This document shows positions 37,501 through 49,500 of a stretch of 64,000 nt of DNA, one piece after another; position 1 is the stretch's first letter; every line of letters starts with the position of its first letter. The stretch is from NCBI GenBank assembly GCA_030268105.1, contig BSDZ01000020.1, positions 62,001 through 126,000 on the forward strand. The letters are read 5' to 3'. Source of the DNA: Volvox africanus. Its lineage: Eukaryota > Chlorophyta > Chlorophyceae > Chlamydomonadales > Volvocaceae. The position numbers and the translations under genes are program-made. The notes beneath the pieces were generated by a model that saw only the letters and a program-made list of their open reading frames with translations, was not told the origin of the DNA and did no database searches.

Positions 37501-40500
37501 AACTAAGTGAATCCGAGCTGACTTACACAATGAGAGGGTATTATGTTTCCATGCATAATACAGTTTACGAAGGCCAAACTGTAATAGTCTTACATCTACG
37601 GCATCATATTCACGATATTATGTTCAACAGACACGGGATCTATTATTTAATTCTCAACCACATATACACTCCCTCCGTCTCTCATTACGCAAGGGTTCAG
37701 GTTTCATACATGTTATACTACATCCGGACTTTCGGTCCCCCTTGTTAGCAAAGCAGTACGTATGCATGTGACACACATTCTCAATACCCATAATACCTAA
37801 TCAGGTGAGCGGTCTCAACTTTGGGGAGCTCATTCTGCTCGAATCCACATATGGCCAGGAGATATTGCGGGCATACCCGCCTGAAGTAAGTCTGTGACCA
37901 GTAAATTTGTTGTTAATTGGGTTTGCAAGCAGGCGTGCAAAGAGCAAGAGAAGCACTTCCATGTACTATGCACGGGATAGACGTGTGCGCCTGGTTCCTG
38001 TTGTTTGGTGATAATGAATGGAATGAAATTCTGAGAGAACAAGATATGGAATGCACCTACCTGCTGTGGACCGGAATGATGGATGGCGTGGATAACAGAA
38101 CCGTTAGAAATGACGATGTCCTGAAAGAGGCAGGAAGTACGGTGTAATAGCGAACAAGCCTGTGCCCGGCAGCACTGACCCAGCAGCAGCAGCACTGGCT
38201 AACGGACGACCAAGCTAACAGGGCGCCCGCCGCCGACACAAGAACCCCCCTATCCACACCTTCGTATCCGCCTCTCGAGGCCATCCCCTAAGGATCCGAG
38301 CTTGCGACCACAAAGTCGCCAGTTTGAATCTGGGTCGGGGCAAAATGGCGTAGGGGGAATGCTGCTTGGATAGCCTGATTCTACGGAATTGGGTCCGAGT
38401 CCACAGAGGGTTAAATGCATAGCCCGTAAAGTGCGCATCTGAGGCCCGTAACTGGGCTGATGGTGCGGGGTGGTTTGACACCCACCTAAATGCCAGTAGA
38501 TCCGAAGGGGCTGGCGCATGGATAGGGGCCGTAGAGAGCAAGGAAACTCTGCGTAACCTAAAAACAGGTGATCTCTAGCGGCCTCAGATAAAGACGCTGA
38601 GGTACGCGTGCTCACTCGGTTAAAAATCCCGGAGATCCCCATAATACACGCCAGCCCGCAAGGGCGGAGTAACCATAATAATAATAATAACCCCCCTATC
38701 CACATCTCACGTTAAATCTGGTACCGCAGGCCCTTTCTTATACACACAAATTAGACTCCATTCACTACCTCCAGGCGCAATATATAATGCCTACAGCCAT
38801 AGCCAGGTAATGCGGCGCTCCTACGCATCCTATTTATTGTAAATGGTTTGCATCTTTGGCATTCGCACATGCGTACGTACGGACGCAGGGGATCCGTACA
38901 ATCAGGACGGTCATGGGATGTTTCTTCTGGGTGCCGTCATCCGAGGTACGTAGTCTTGGGCCAATGATTACCCTCATCGCATGCGATGAACGCATGCTAG
39001 CAAATCTGGTAATATTGAAAGCTATTAGGGAGGTTTGTATGGGTTCCTGCCATTTCTCTCCCTATCATTATTAACCGTATGAACATGCATAAGAGCCAAA
39101 AATTGTAACAACAAAGAACAACATAGAGAATAAATCTACTTTACTACTAGCGACAGGAAGCCTACATGATAATGTCTTTTACCACCTACACCTCTCTGGC
39201 CGCCTGCCGTCACAGCCACGGGCCCGTGCTGGCCCGGATGAGACACCATTACCACAAACACCACAAAATACTGGTAAGTGGAGAAAACATTGGGGACAAA
39301 AACAATGGAGCTCATCATGGTCAGATTGGTGGGTGAGCACTTATCTACAGTATTTGCGTATGACGATTTCTGATGTTATATCTCATCTGCTTGCAGTCAT
39401 CTGTACAGACATGTGAACGGGTGTGTACAGATCGCATCTCATCACTACTCCCTAGCAAGGCGGGGAGCCACATCCTGCCTGCTGCACGGAGTATGATCGA
39501 TTTTCACGATCCCTGTACAATCAAAGCTGAGGATGATGGTGTAGGTATACATGTGTCGTCTTACGAAGAAGCAGCTCGGGATACATATGCATGCATGTTG
39601 TCGTATACTCCACCGTACCTCCATTATAATCCTCCCTCTGGCCGCCTGATTGGCGATAAGCAACAATGATAAGAAATGAATAATTCATCCGCGACGACTG
39701 AAACCGTCATATGGGTTTCTTGCCTGTCCTAATTCGCAACTCACTCGCAGGTGATGTTGCATTATCAGTGATGTCTGATGGCGGCACTCGTGGGCGAACC
39801 CCCCTAGGTGACTACAGGGGGTACCAACAGCGCTACATTCGATTCAACCGTGATGAGGGGCGGGTGGAAAAACCAAATACTGATGACGATCCATTGCCTT
39901 TCACCTTTCCCACGCGCTTCGGGGCAGTGTACTCTGACGGAAGCATCCGGGTCTTCGACATGGAAGGCACCAGTTACACCAAGTCATGTCAGTTTGACAT
40001 GGCCGTGGATAAGCAACATGGAGAAATTGATAAAATAACAGACGTCGACGTATCAGGGGATGGGAAACTGCTTTTTGTTATTACTTCCAAAAAGATCAGA
40101 AATAGAGACCCAGCAGGTACGTAAGGTATGCAGCGAGGAGTGCGTGAACGGCCGGGGTATGTATGTGTGTACAGGTAGATCAAACATCTGCGCAATATTA
40201 GAATTTCGTAGTACGTTGTTGCGTTAAAAATTAAGGAGTCGGGTTCTTGGCTGCGCCAAATAGGTAGGTAGGTTGGTAGGTAGAAACAAGAAGTTATGAA
40301 TTATGACATCTCGCTGACTCTGCTTTGCCCTATATATGAGGCCTTAACAGAGCAGCAGGTTACATCATTTGTCGCAAATTCAACAATTGCTTGCTATCAC
40401 ATTGCATTGCTTGCTTTATTGCTCTGTCAATGATTCATCAATTTAGTCAAACATGAAGCAAGCGCACGATTGACGCACTTTGACCGCATGATCATAACAA

Positions 40501-43500
40501 TGTAATGCATGTGCAAATTTCTGTAACAACAGATACACTTGGCCGCAGAACTTCGAGTGTACGACATCGACAGCGGCAAGTTAATCTGGAATCAGAAAAA
40601 TCCTGATTTTTGTAAAAGCCGCGTGATTCCAAGTGGAGATTCTGGATTGGTGTCGTACGATATCAGTGGAGGTTTTCAGTCATGGCACATGCAGGGCAGG
40701 GTTGTTTGGTCGGGCAGTGGAGAAATCCACTTATACGATTTATCCCAGCGCACAGTTCAATTGGTAGGTCAATAATTCGTAGATGTATAAGATATGCACA
40801 GGCTTACTCACAAATCATTAACACATATAAAGGAAATAAAGGGCAAGTAAAATAGGGACCAACCATACGTTTCACACCAATCAGGGCCTTTGAATCCATC
40901 CTGTTGTAGAAATACACCGGGATGGTCGCCGTATCTATCAAATCCTGTTCCTTGTTACCTGCAGACCATCAACACGGAAGAACATCATACATATGGATAT
41001 GGCCTGTATCCCCAAGTCCATTGGGAATCACAGAAGATGATCACGACGTCCGATTTTGGCGAGGACAACTGGGTGTGTCATTGGAACCTGAGTACAGGGG
41101 AGATGATCCAGAAGTACGACAGAATCCACATGAAGGCGATAACTGGTGCATGGCTGACGGCCGACGGATCACGCTGTATTTCGGTGTCCAGAGACAGAAC
41201 GGCGGCCCTATTCAGGCTTGATAATGGTACGTATAGTGGAAAGGGGAGCGACATGGGGGTTTAACACTTTGAAGAATTATTTTCAGTATTTCAATAACGT
41301 TGTTCCTCGACAGAAGGTGTAGTAGTCGTACATGTACGGCCCACACACCAGCACAATATCAAGGTGCAGAAGCACCCTGTCAGCATCTAGAGAGGCCTTT
41401 GCGGCTCTAAACTACTACACAAGGTCATGGGTCTGCTCCGAAGCTAAGCTACTTTACAAACTGTGTGGTGAAAGTTATTGATTTTTTTGAAGTTCGTTTT
41501 TGTTGTTCGTTAGGGCTTGGGTTCCTTCCCTAGGCCTCTTAATACAGCATTCTGTAAACAGAAATGGCAAATGGCTGATGAGCTCATCAGCTATTACTGA
41601 TACTCGAGTATCAACTGATGAATAGGTTGGCGGGTTAATTATGGAACTTGAAGGAAAATTCCACAGAATCTCAAGCCATTATTCAAAATTGGCCAATTAA
41701 GAGGCATGATTGTGAATATCCTATCCACAAGCTTCATGTTCACGTGCTCACTGATTGTGCACATTGAGAACATTTGGGAATCGTGAACGTTAACATGTAT
41801 TTTTAGTCCCTTATTTTTTTGTCGTAATAAAAGCATTGAGTTCGAAAAGGATGGATTGGTCTTTTCCAGGGTTAAAAAGCCACGAATTTTGGAAGGTCAG
41901 GCTTCATTTCGGACGCTGCTAATGTTTTCACATATTTAGCTACGCTGTGTCAAGACAGATACTGGAAACATGTGTTTCGGTGAAGTTGGGTTGCTTTTTT
42001 CATGTTCTTGTGTTGAAGTCAGCAAAGCGCCCGGCCCCTCGTGGGCCGTATTACTTGCTCTAACATTCTTTCGTATATGAGTGTTGCTCACATTCCAACA
42101 CCCCCCCGTGAGCGACACTCCGTCGAGCTTCACGGTCTCCCGATAGCTGCCTCGTCCCGGCCTCCCTGCCCTGGTCAACAGCCAGCGGGATTCGAACCGG
42201 CGACCTCTCGGCCAGCCGCGCACGTGCGCTCGGGGCTCATAACCTATTGAGACGTAGACTATCAGACATAAGGAAGCCTGACGTAATAACGAGAAAGTAG
42301 AGTTACATATTATCTGATAGTAAGGAGTCCTAATAGTTCGTTCTAGAGTCGGCACATATACTTGTGCGTATAGCACTACAAGCAGTACGAACGTGGGTCG
42401 ATAGCTTACCGCCGAGTACAGCTACAACAGCGGGATTGTTGCTAGTATGGATCGCTATATCGAACTGATATACCATTTTATAACACGCCCCCTCGAGACA
42501 TGCCTAGCAACAAGTGAAAGAAGATAATTCCAACCAGGGATTCTTCTTGAAACCGAAAAGCTAAAGCCAAACGAGTTCGCCCCAAACAAACTTAGAAAGC
42601 TTACTCGGCCAACCCCATCGCCGTAATGCACTTCTTAAACTTTATCTCTCCAAGTGCCTTGGTTAACACATCTGCTACCATATCCTCCGTCGAACAGTGC
42701 GATAAGGCAACTTCCTTCCGCAGGACTCGTTCTCGCACTAGATGATGTTGCACGTCGATGTGCTTAGAACGAACCGACATTATCGGGTTATTCGCAAGGC
42801 TCATCGATCCCTCAGAATCCGTTCGAATCTGAATAGCGTGTGTCCTCAGACCCAAGTCTCTGGTCAGCTTGCGAAGCCAAAGTGCCTCCCGCACTGCAGC
42901 TGCCGTGGCCTGGTACTCTGCCTCCACTGTTGAAGCTGCCGACGTGCGCTGCAATTGGCTGTTCCAGCTGATAGCTGCGCCGTTTAGCAAGAATACGTAG
43001 CCAGTTGTGGACCTCCGAGTGGCTGGATCTCCAGCCCAGTCGGAATCACTGTAGCCCACCATGGTGAGATCGCCATCTCCGTCATAGCATAATCCGAGCT
43101 CCTTGGTACCCGCCAGGTATCGCAGCACCCCCAAAGCCAAGCCCATGTGAACCTTAGATGGGTTGCCCATGAAGCGCGCCAGAACGCTCATTGCCTGCGA
43201 GATATCCGGTCTTGTGCTCGTCGCCAGGTAGTTCAATTCGCCGACAAGCGCCCTGTACTTGGTGTTGTCTACGAGCTCCTTGTTGTTGTCTTCTGCAGGC
43301 AGGGCTCTAGTACCAGGAGGTAGTGGGGTCTTTCGAGGCTTTGCATTGACGAGTTGATGTCGCTGCAGCAGCTCCTCAATGTAGCGTCGCTGCGATAGTT
43401 TTACCTCCCCGTGCGCTCCCCGGCTGATCTCCATGCCCAGGAAAACTTTTGCCTCTCCAAGATCTCGAATCTTGAAGGCTTGTCCGATTTCTGTTTTTAC

Positions 43501-46500
43501 TCTCCTGATCATTGCCTCGTCTTCTGAGGTGATGATGATGTCGTCCACGTGCACCAGCAGGTAGACGATCTCCTTCTCGTCCTTTTTGATGAACAGTGCT
43601 GGGTCTGCTACTGACGGTTTGAACCCCAGCTTGTCCAGCTCCGCCGCTAGCTTCATATACCAGCAGCGTGGGGCCTGTTTCAGCCCGTAGATTGAGCGTA
43701 GAAGCCTGCACGCCTGCTCTGGATCTGCTGACTCGTAACCAGGCGGCTGCTGCATCCAGAGCTCCTCCTCTAGCTCCCCGTTCAGGAAAGCTGTCGAAAC
43801 GTCTAGCTGATGGATCGGCATTGCTTTAGCCGCAGCCACCGCCAGGAGCATACGAAGCGAAGCAAAACGCGAGGTTGGAGCAAAGAGCTCCCCATAATCA
43901 ATCCCCGCCCGCTGCTCGTAGCCCTTCGCCACCAAACGTGCCTTGTAGCGCTCGATCTCGCCATCCTCTGCACGTTTGACCTTATACACCCACCGACAAG
44001 GCAGAATCCGCGCACCTGGCGGTGGTTTTGCTAGCTCCCAGGTCCCATTTGTGAGCTGTGCTGAGATTTCCTCATCCATGGCACTTCTCCATTCCTCAGC
44101 ATATGGGCCGTCAGTGGCCTCCTGGTATGAAGCTGGCTCTGGTACTTCTTCCTCGATTGCAGCATTGATCCGCCCGAACGTAACCCTTCCGTTGGGCTCA
44201 TGCCTCCATTCAATCAGTCGCTTTCGCTCACGTAGTGGATAGCGACGTTCCTGCATATTAACGTCTGCACCGTCGTTGTTGTGGTTTTGCTGCTGCACCG
44301 GCCCTTCGCCTGTCATAGCGTCTCCACCATTGCCTCCGCGGGACTGCGCTGTATTTTGCATCCTGGGAAACTGTGCTGCTGGTATGCCTGCGTGCCTCTG
44401 TGGCGCCGCTGTCTGGCCGCTGCTGGTGGATGCACCATGGTTCACTTCAGCAGCTCCCTGGTCCATGTCGGTGTTGACCGGCGACCTCTCGGCCAGCCGC
44501 GCACGTGCGCTCGGGGCTCATAACCTGTTGAAGTCAGCAAAGCGCCCGGCCCCTCGTGGGCCGTATTACTTGCTCTAACATTCTTTCGTATATGAGTGTT
44601 GCTCACATTCCAACATCTTGTCGTCATGGTATATGGCTATGAACCCGGTTCCCTTCCATGAACCTTTCTTTAAGAGACATTGTTGCGCACACTGTGTCAG
44701 AAAAAGAACGCCGATGCAGCCGTAGCCTACGTATAAACCTGCAAGCTCAAAGCAGATTAGTAGCCCGGTTGCCGCGTGTCCAACTGGTGAGCTGTACCGT
44801 GCCTCAAGCCTATTAAGAGACAAGAACCAAAGTCTCAAGCAAGCAACGGTATGTTACAAAACAGCTAATGAGGTATGAGAACCTCGCCAAATATATACTC
44901 ACAGAACAAAGTGTCGTACCCTCGGACGCACTGATTAGGCAAGTAATTAGTGGCTCCGCGCCGGAAGTCCAAACGCCAGTCTTACTCCATGACAAAACCT
45001 CCATGACTCCACGACAGAAACAGCCTTACCAGGCAAGACCTAGACCTTACTGAGAATACCAAACGTTAGGACAGTAATATAAGGAAGTCAGGCCGAAACT
45101 CAACACACTGGAACCTGAGATTAGGATTAAACGAGATCTGTACATAAGCGTATGCGATACAGGTGTAATGATATAAAAGGATTAGCCAATAGCCTCACGG
45201 CAGGCACCACATGGGTAACTCGGTTTGGCTACAAACGCACTCCTTATCATAACACTAGCAAACCCACAACCATAGTTAATACCAAAGCTATTACCCAAAT
45301 AACCACTATGGCTCGTTAAACACACTTCGGCCTCGCTAACCCAAGCTCGTCACGTTGCTGCATTACCAAGCGCTTCACCAACATCGGATAACACACGTAT
45401 TCATAACAAAGATCTCCCAGATTCCATAAAGTTAACCGCCTACAGCAGCTTGCATAGCCAGCAATACCTAGCCAAGATTAGACGGGCTGCTGCATGTAGG
45501 CGGGCTGCTGCATGTAGGCGGGCTGCTGCATGTAGGCGGGCTGCTGCATGTAGGCGGGCTGCTGCGCAGAGGCCGGGTTTTAGGGTTTTAGGGTTTAGGT
45601 AACGAATAAGGAGAACGAATAGGGAACGAATACGGGGCACAAAGTGCCACATGCACGAATCATGAAACAATTACCGAGCAGAGAATAAGGTAAGAGACCA
45701 GTTCAGATAGGTTGCGTGGTGTTAAAGTCAGCAAAGCAACACGTAGTACTTGAGAGCCGCAAAAGCCTCACGAGACGATCCTGATATGGTGCGCATCTGC
45801 ACCTCTATATCGTGTAGGTGTGTTACCGTACGTATACAGCTACTACAGGTTGCCAAACAGATATTTAGTCTCTTTACTTATGTGAAAGTTCTCACTCAAT
45901 GCTACATTTTTGATTTTACAAGAACTTGTGATGAGCATAGTAAGAGTTACCTAAGCAACAGCATAGTAAGATTTAAACGACTATCATGACTATTGTTGAC
46001 TGGCCGCCGCAGTCACAGTTTTGGAGGTTAAGACGGCACATTGCAGCAGGAACCCTAATGATGCCTGTAAAATGTATCTTATATGAGGACTGTTGAACTT
46101 TTATGTCTGCTAGTCCGTATTTTGGGAGTGATGCTGTATAGTTGATCTATAGTCGATGCATCTTTGTTCAAGTTTAGTTCATCAGAATAGATTTTGTATA
46201 CGATGTTTCCTATCGTCTATAGTTGATTCGACTATAGCGTGTACTATATTTGATCAACTATAGACAATTTAGAAATATTCGATGGCTTTTGCAGATAAAT
46301 TTGGGTCAATTTACAGTCTTATCCAACAGTTATTTCAGAGCATGTGCTTGCCATGCATAAGTAGTACCTCTACTACTTACGTCCCATGCAGCATACATAT
46401 CAATCAGTAATACACAAGTATCCTAATATCCTATTGCCATGCTGTTATCAACGAACTTCTGGAGTCCTCTACATCTATCCATCCCACCTCACTTAAAACA

Positions 46501-49500
46501 GCTGTTACGCAGCCTAATGTATTACGCAGCCTAATGTATTACGCAGCCTAATGTATTACGCAGCCTAATACGCAGCCACACATCATAGGCAAGTTGTTCA
46601 GCAGCCGGTGATAGTACACGGAAGAATGCACCGCCCTTGCACGATATGATTGTGAATCATCCGAAAAGTATAAACAAAGTCTCGCTATCTAGGATAGTAG
46701 AGCTCAGCAATATAGCCACAAGCGGGAGTTCAAACATGGTAAGGTCTCCAGTGTATCCTACTTCGATGTAGGCTACATGTGGTTTCTTGTCTTGTAGTTC
46801 CTTGTAATGTCTGTTCACAGTTTTCCATAGGGCAAGGGTGGGGATCCTTAAGCAACTAGTTGCTTCCATGGCGAGGTGTGGTAGCATCCATTTGTGGATA
46901 CGTGTCCCATCACAATATTGTGGGAGATCATCAGCTTTCCCCGCACTCATATCATCAGACCGCCTCTATATCAGCCATTGGTGAGTAAATGCAGCATCCA
47001 CCCAGTATATGTGCTCTAGAGTCAGTCTTAGAGCCCTCCTTCTTGCAGGAGCGACAGATGGGGCAGTTCCCATCCCCGCCAAGTCCATAGAGTTTCTTGA
47101 GCTTGGCATTGTATAGGAGCCCGTATCATGCTTTGAGGATCTATCTGGAGCTCGAGCCAGTGGCAGTAGGTATCGACTGCGCTTTGGGTCTAAGTTAGTT
47201 GATGCATCCCACCGCCATTCTCAGTTAGTATGGTACATGATTATTCCCTTATTAAGGTCATTGACGCGAAGGATTGTTTGTTTTTGTTTCAGCCAGTAGA
47301 GCTTGTCGAATTATCTGTTGTTTCGTTCGAGTAAGCAGATATTCATGCAGCAGTTCCTAACGAGCTTTAAGGAGGGCTTTGTGCTTGGAGATGTGCAGTC
47401 TGGGGGCCGGGGCTCATTAATCGCTCTCAACCTTATGGTTGAGGGAGGATTGCGAGTCGGTTGCTAGGGTAATGGCTCGGGGTTTCGGCATTGGGTTTGT
47501 AGTGCACAATTTGCTGCCCGAATGGCTGACAGCTCTGCCCTTAGGATAGTGTTGGTGCATCTGTAACCTGCTGCCGCGTTGATATGAAGGGTCACATCAT
47601 TGTGGCCCTTCTATGCTGCGGCTCCAAGTTTCTTGGGGCCTTCAGTTGTAATGGTTTTAATGCAGCTTCCATCGCTCCATTTAAAATTGTTAGGGGTTGT
47701 GTGCAGAGGGGATTTGCCTGGGAGGGTTTCCTTCAGGTGTTGTTTCAGCATTTGTCCTTCATGTACAGTAATTTTGTTCCTGGTTTGGGTGCTGTTAGGT
47801 GTGTGTGTATCATATTGCGCTTTTTTGTGCAACTTTACATGTGCAAGATGCTCATATTGTTTGTGCTTTCCTCATTCCAGTTCTTCTGCAGGTTTTTCTT
47901 GGGCAGATTGTTGGCTTTAACAGCATGTAGTTGCTGCAAGAGCGTCTTTATGGATCGGGCATTGAGCCCACGTATTGCCATGTCATATCTTTGCTGTCAT
48001 AAAGAAGTCCATTCCACGTTGTAGATGGGGGCTGGTGTGTCAGTTCCGATTCCTTCTGAAAATGAGCATCCTTATCCGTCACTGATTCGTCCAAGGTGGA
48101 ATATGTGCAGGGTGTTGAGCAGTCGGGGGCTATTTTTGCTCCGTGGGGCAATCAGAATTTCTGCGATGGGGGTTGTGTATGCCTTATCGTGCGCTGCACC
48201 CCCTACCGCCCATATCACTGCCTTCTTTACACTGGCTGGGTTTGGGATGTGAGATGGAGAGGCCTGTAAAGGTCTGGGTAAGTCATTCTCGTATGGTTAT
48301 AACGAGATTACAAGGATTTCAAGATGCTGCATGTCCAGGGAGCCTATACATTTACGTTTCAGGTCAAGGACAAAAAACCATACTTTAGTAACTGAGAGCC
48401 GCAAAGGCTTCTCGAGATGCTGACAGGGTGCTTCTGCGTGTGCTGGCGTGTGGGCCGTACATGTACGACAGCTACACTCCCCCCCTCTGGAGGGCACGTC
48501 TGGGGCACTTTGACCCTATCAGCTGATGCTAACCATCGCCTCCCCCAGCCATGGGAGGTTATAGACTCATCCCACGACACGACATGTGTTTGGACCCACA
48601 TGCGTCCTGCACTTACGGGTATTTTAAGCATCATGTCCTCATTAGCACTCAACTTCTCTCCTACTTTCGAAGGGATCCAAGATATCATCAGACCGGTCTC
48701 AAATAGCCGATGTGTGCTGGGAGCGAATTGGGGATGTTAGGATCTGAATCGAACAGCTTGGTTCCTATAACAGTTGAGAGCTGCAAAGGCAGCGTTCAAA
48801 TACAAACATATATGTTTGTAAACATCGCATTTTTGGAATCTGAGCTGACTTACGCAGAGCACCAATAAAATTAGATAAATCCACAGAAGCGCTAGCATTA
48901 TAAACATTTAACATGTCATATTCTAAACTACCAAAATAGTACCAAACCCAGATAATATCCCACATTAGTAAACCGTCGGTAATTCGATTTACTAAGATTG
49001 CTTTTGGGGCACGTTTTCCTACAGGCAAACGATGACTCCAATACCCAATTAACAAATAGAAACAAACACAAATTCCCTCGTAACCCACATGCATAACAAG
49101 TAAATTGTCAGCAGAAACTAAAACGCATTTGAGACCAGTGAATAAACTTAGATATCCAAGGAATAAACCTAAACGAGGGTCTTGGCGCATTTATGCACAT
49201 GCATACATGTGTACAGCAAAACATACGCTAGTTACTGTTAACAGCATGTTAGCAGTTAACAAATAAAAATTAAAAGACCAACTAGCAGAAAAGGAACCTA
49301 CGGAGAACCAAGAACCAGCAACATTAATACTAACGGAGCAACCCATGAAGACAACCTCGCAATAAACTATGGCACTAGAAGTGAAAGCGATAAACATGAA
49401 ACAAATAGCTAAAATTGTTGAACCGCGGTGACCCAAAAGACGAGCACCGAATTACTGACATGAGTAAAAATGCATGATAATGACTCATGCACCTTTATAT

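Larger units (their letters stand above)
42011..44615 (-). mobile_element. Chimeric LTR element: TRIM-like ends enclosing copia pol and a foreign LTR
   Basis: Identical 90-bp LTRs (42011-42100 and 44526-44615; TGTTGAAG...TTCCAACA as read on plus) are flanked by the 5-bp duplication TCTTG (42006-42010, 44616-44620). Read on the minus strand the order is LTR2, primer site (GGTTATGAGCCCCG) plus leader (44525-44477), copia pol (44466-42601), purine tract, LTR1 (42485-42245), a second copy of primer site plus leader (42244-42196), TRIM internal DNA ending in a G7 tract, LTR2. The 49-bp leader is duplicated exactly. The unit therefore inserted as one piece. Confidence 0.88.

Noticed and set aside
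37506..37530. Second nad5 fragment
   Set aside because: About 17 bases resemble the KSAQI-coding part of the NUMT, but nothing around them aligns; chance cannot be excluded.
38215..38705. Minus-strand protein-coding gene of about 150 codons
   Set aside because: The frame lies wholly within the SINE defined by its 16-bp target duplication.
39170..39276. Additional WD40-gene exon ending at GTAAGT
   Set aside because: It is open and has good splice sites, but its phase does not fit the neighbouring supported exons and the translation lacks a WD pattern.
42175..42244. tRNA gene on the minus strand
   Set aside because: It has an A-box-like TGGCCGAGAGG and a B box GGTTCGAATCC, but they are only a few bases apart and no acceptor stem forms; it is part of the TRIM leader next to the primer site.
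42742..44578. Plus-strand open frames over the copia gene
   Set aside because: They are antisense to a clear RT/RNase H coding frame and carry no motifs.
45480..46577. CRISPR array
   Set aside because: The 17- and 18-bp arrays are direct head-to-tail repeats without spacers in a nuclear eukaryotic context.
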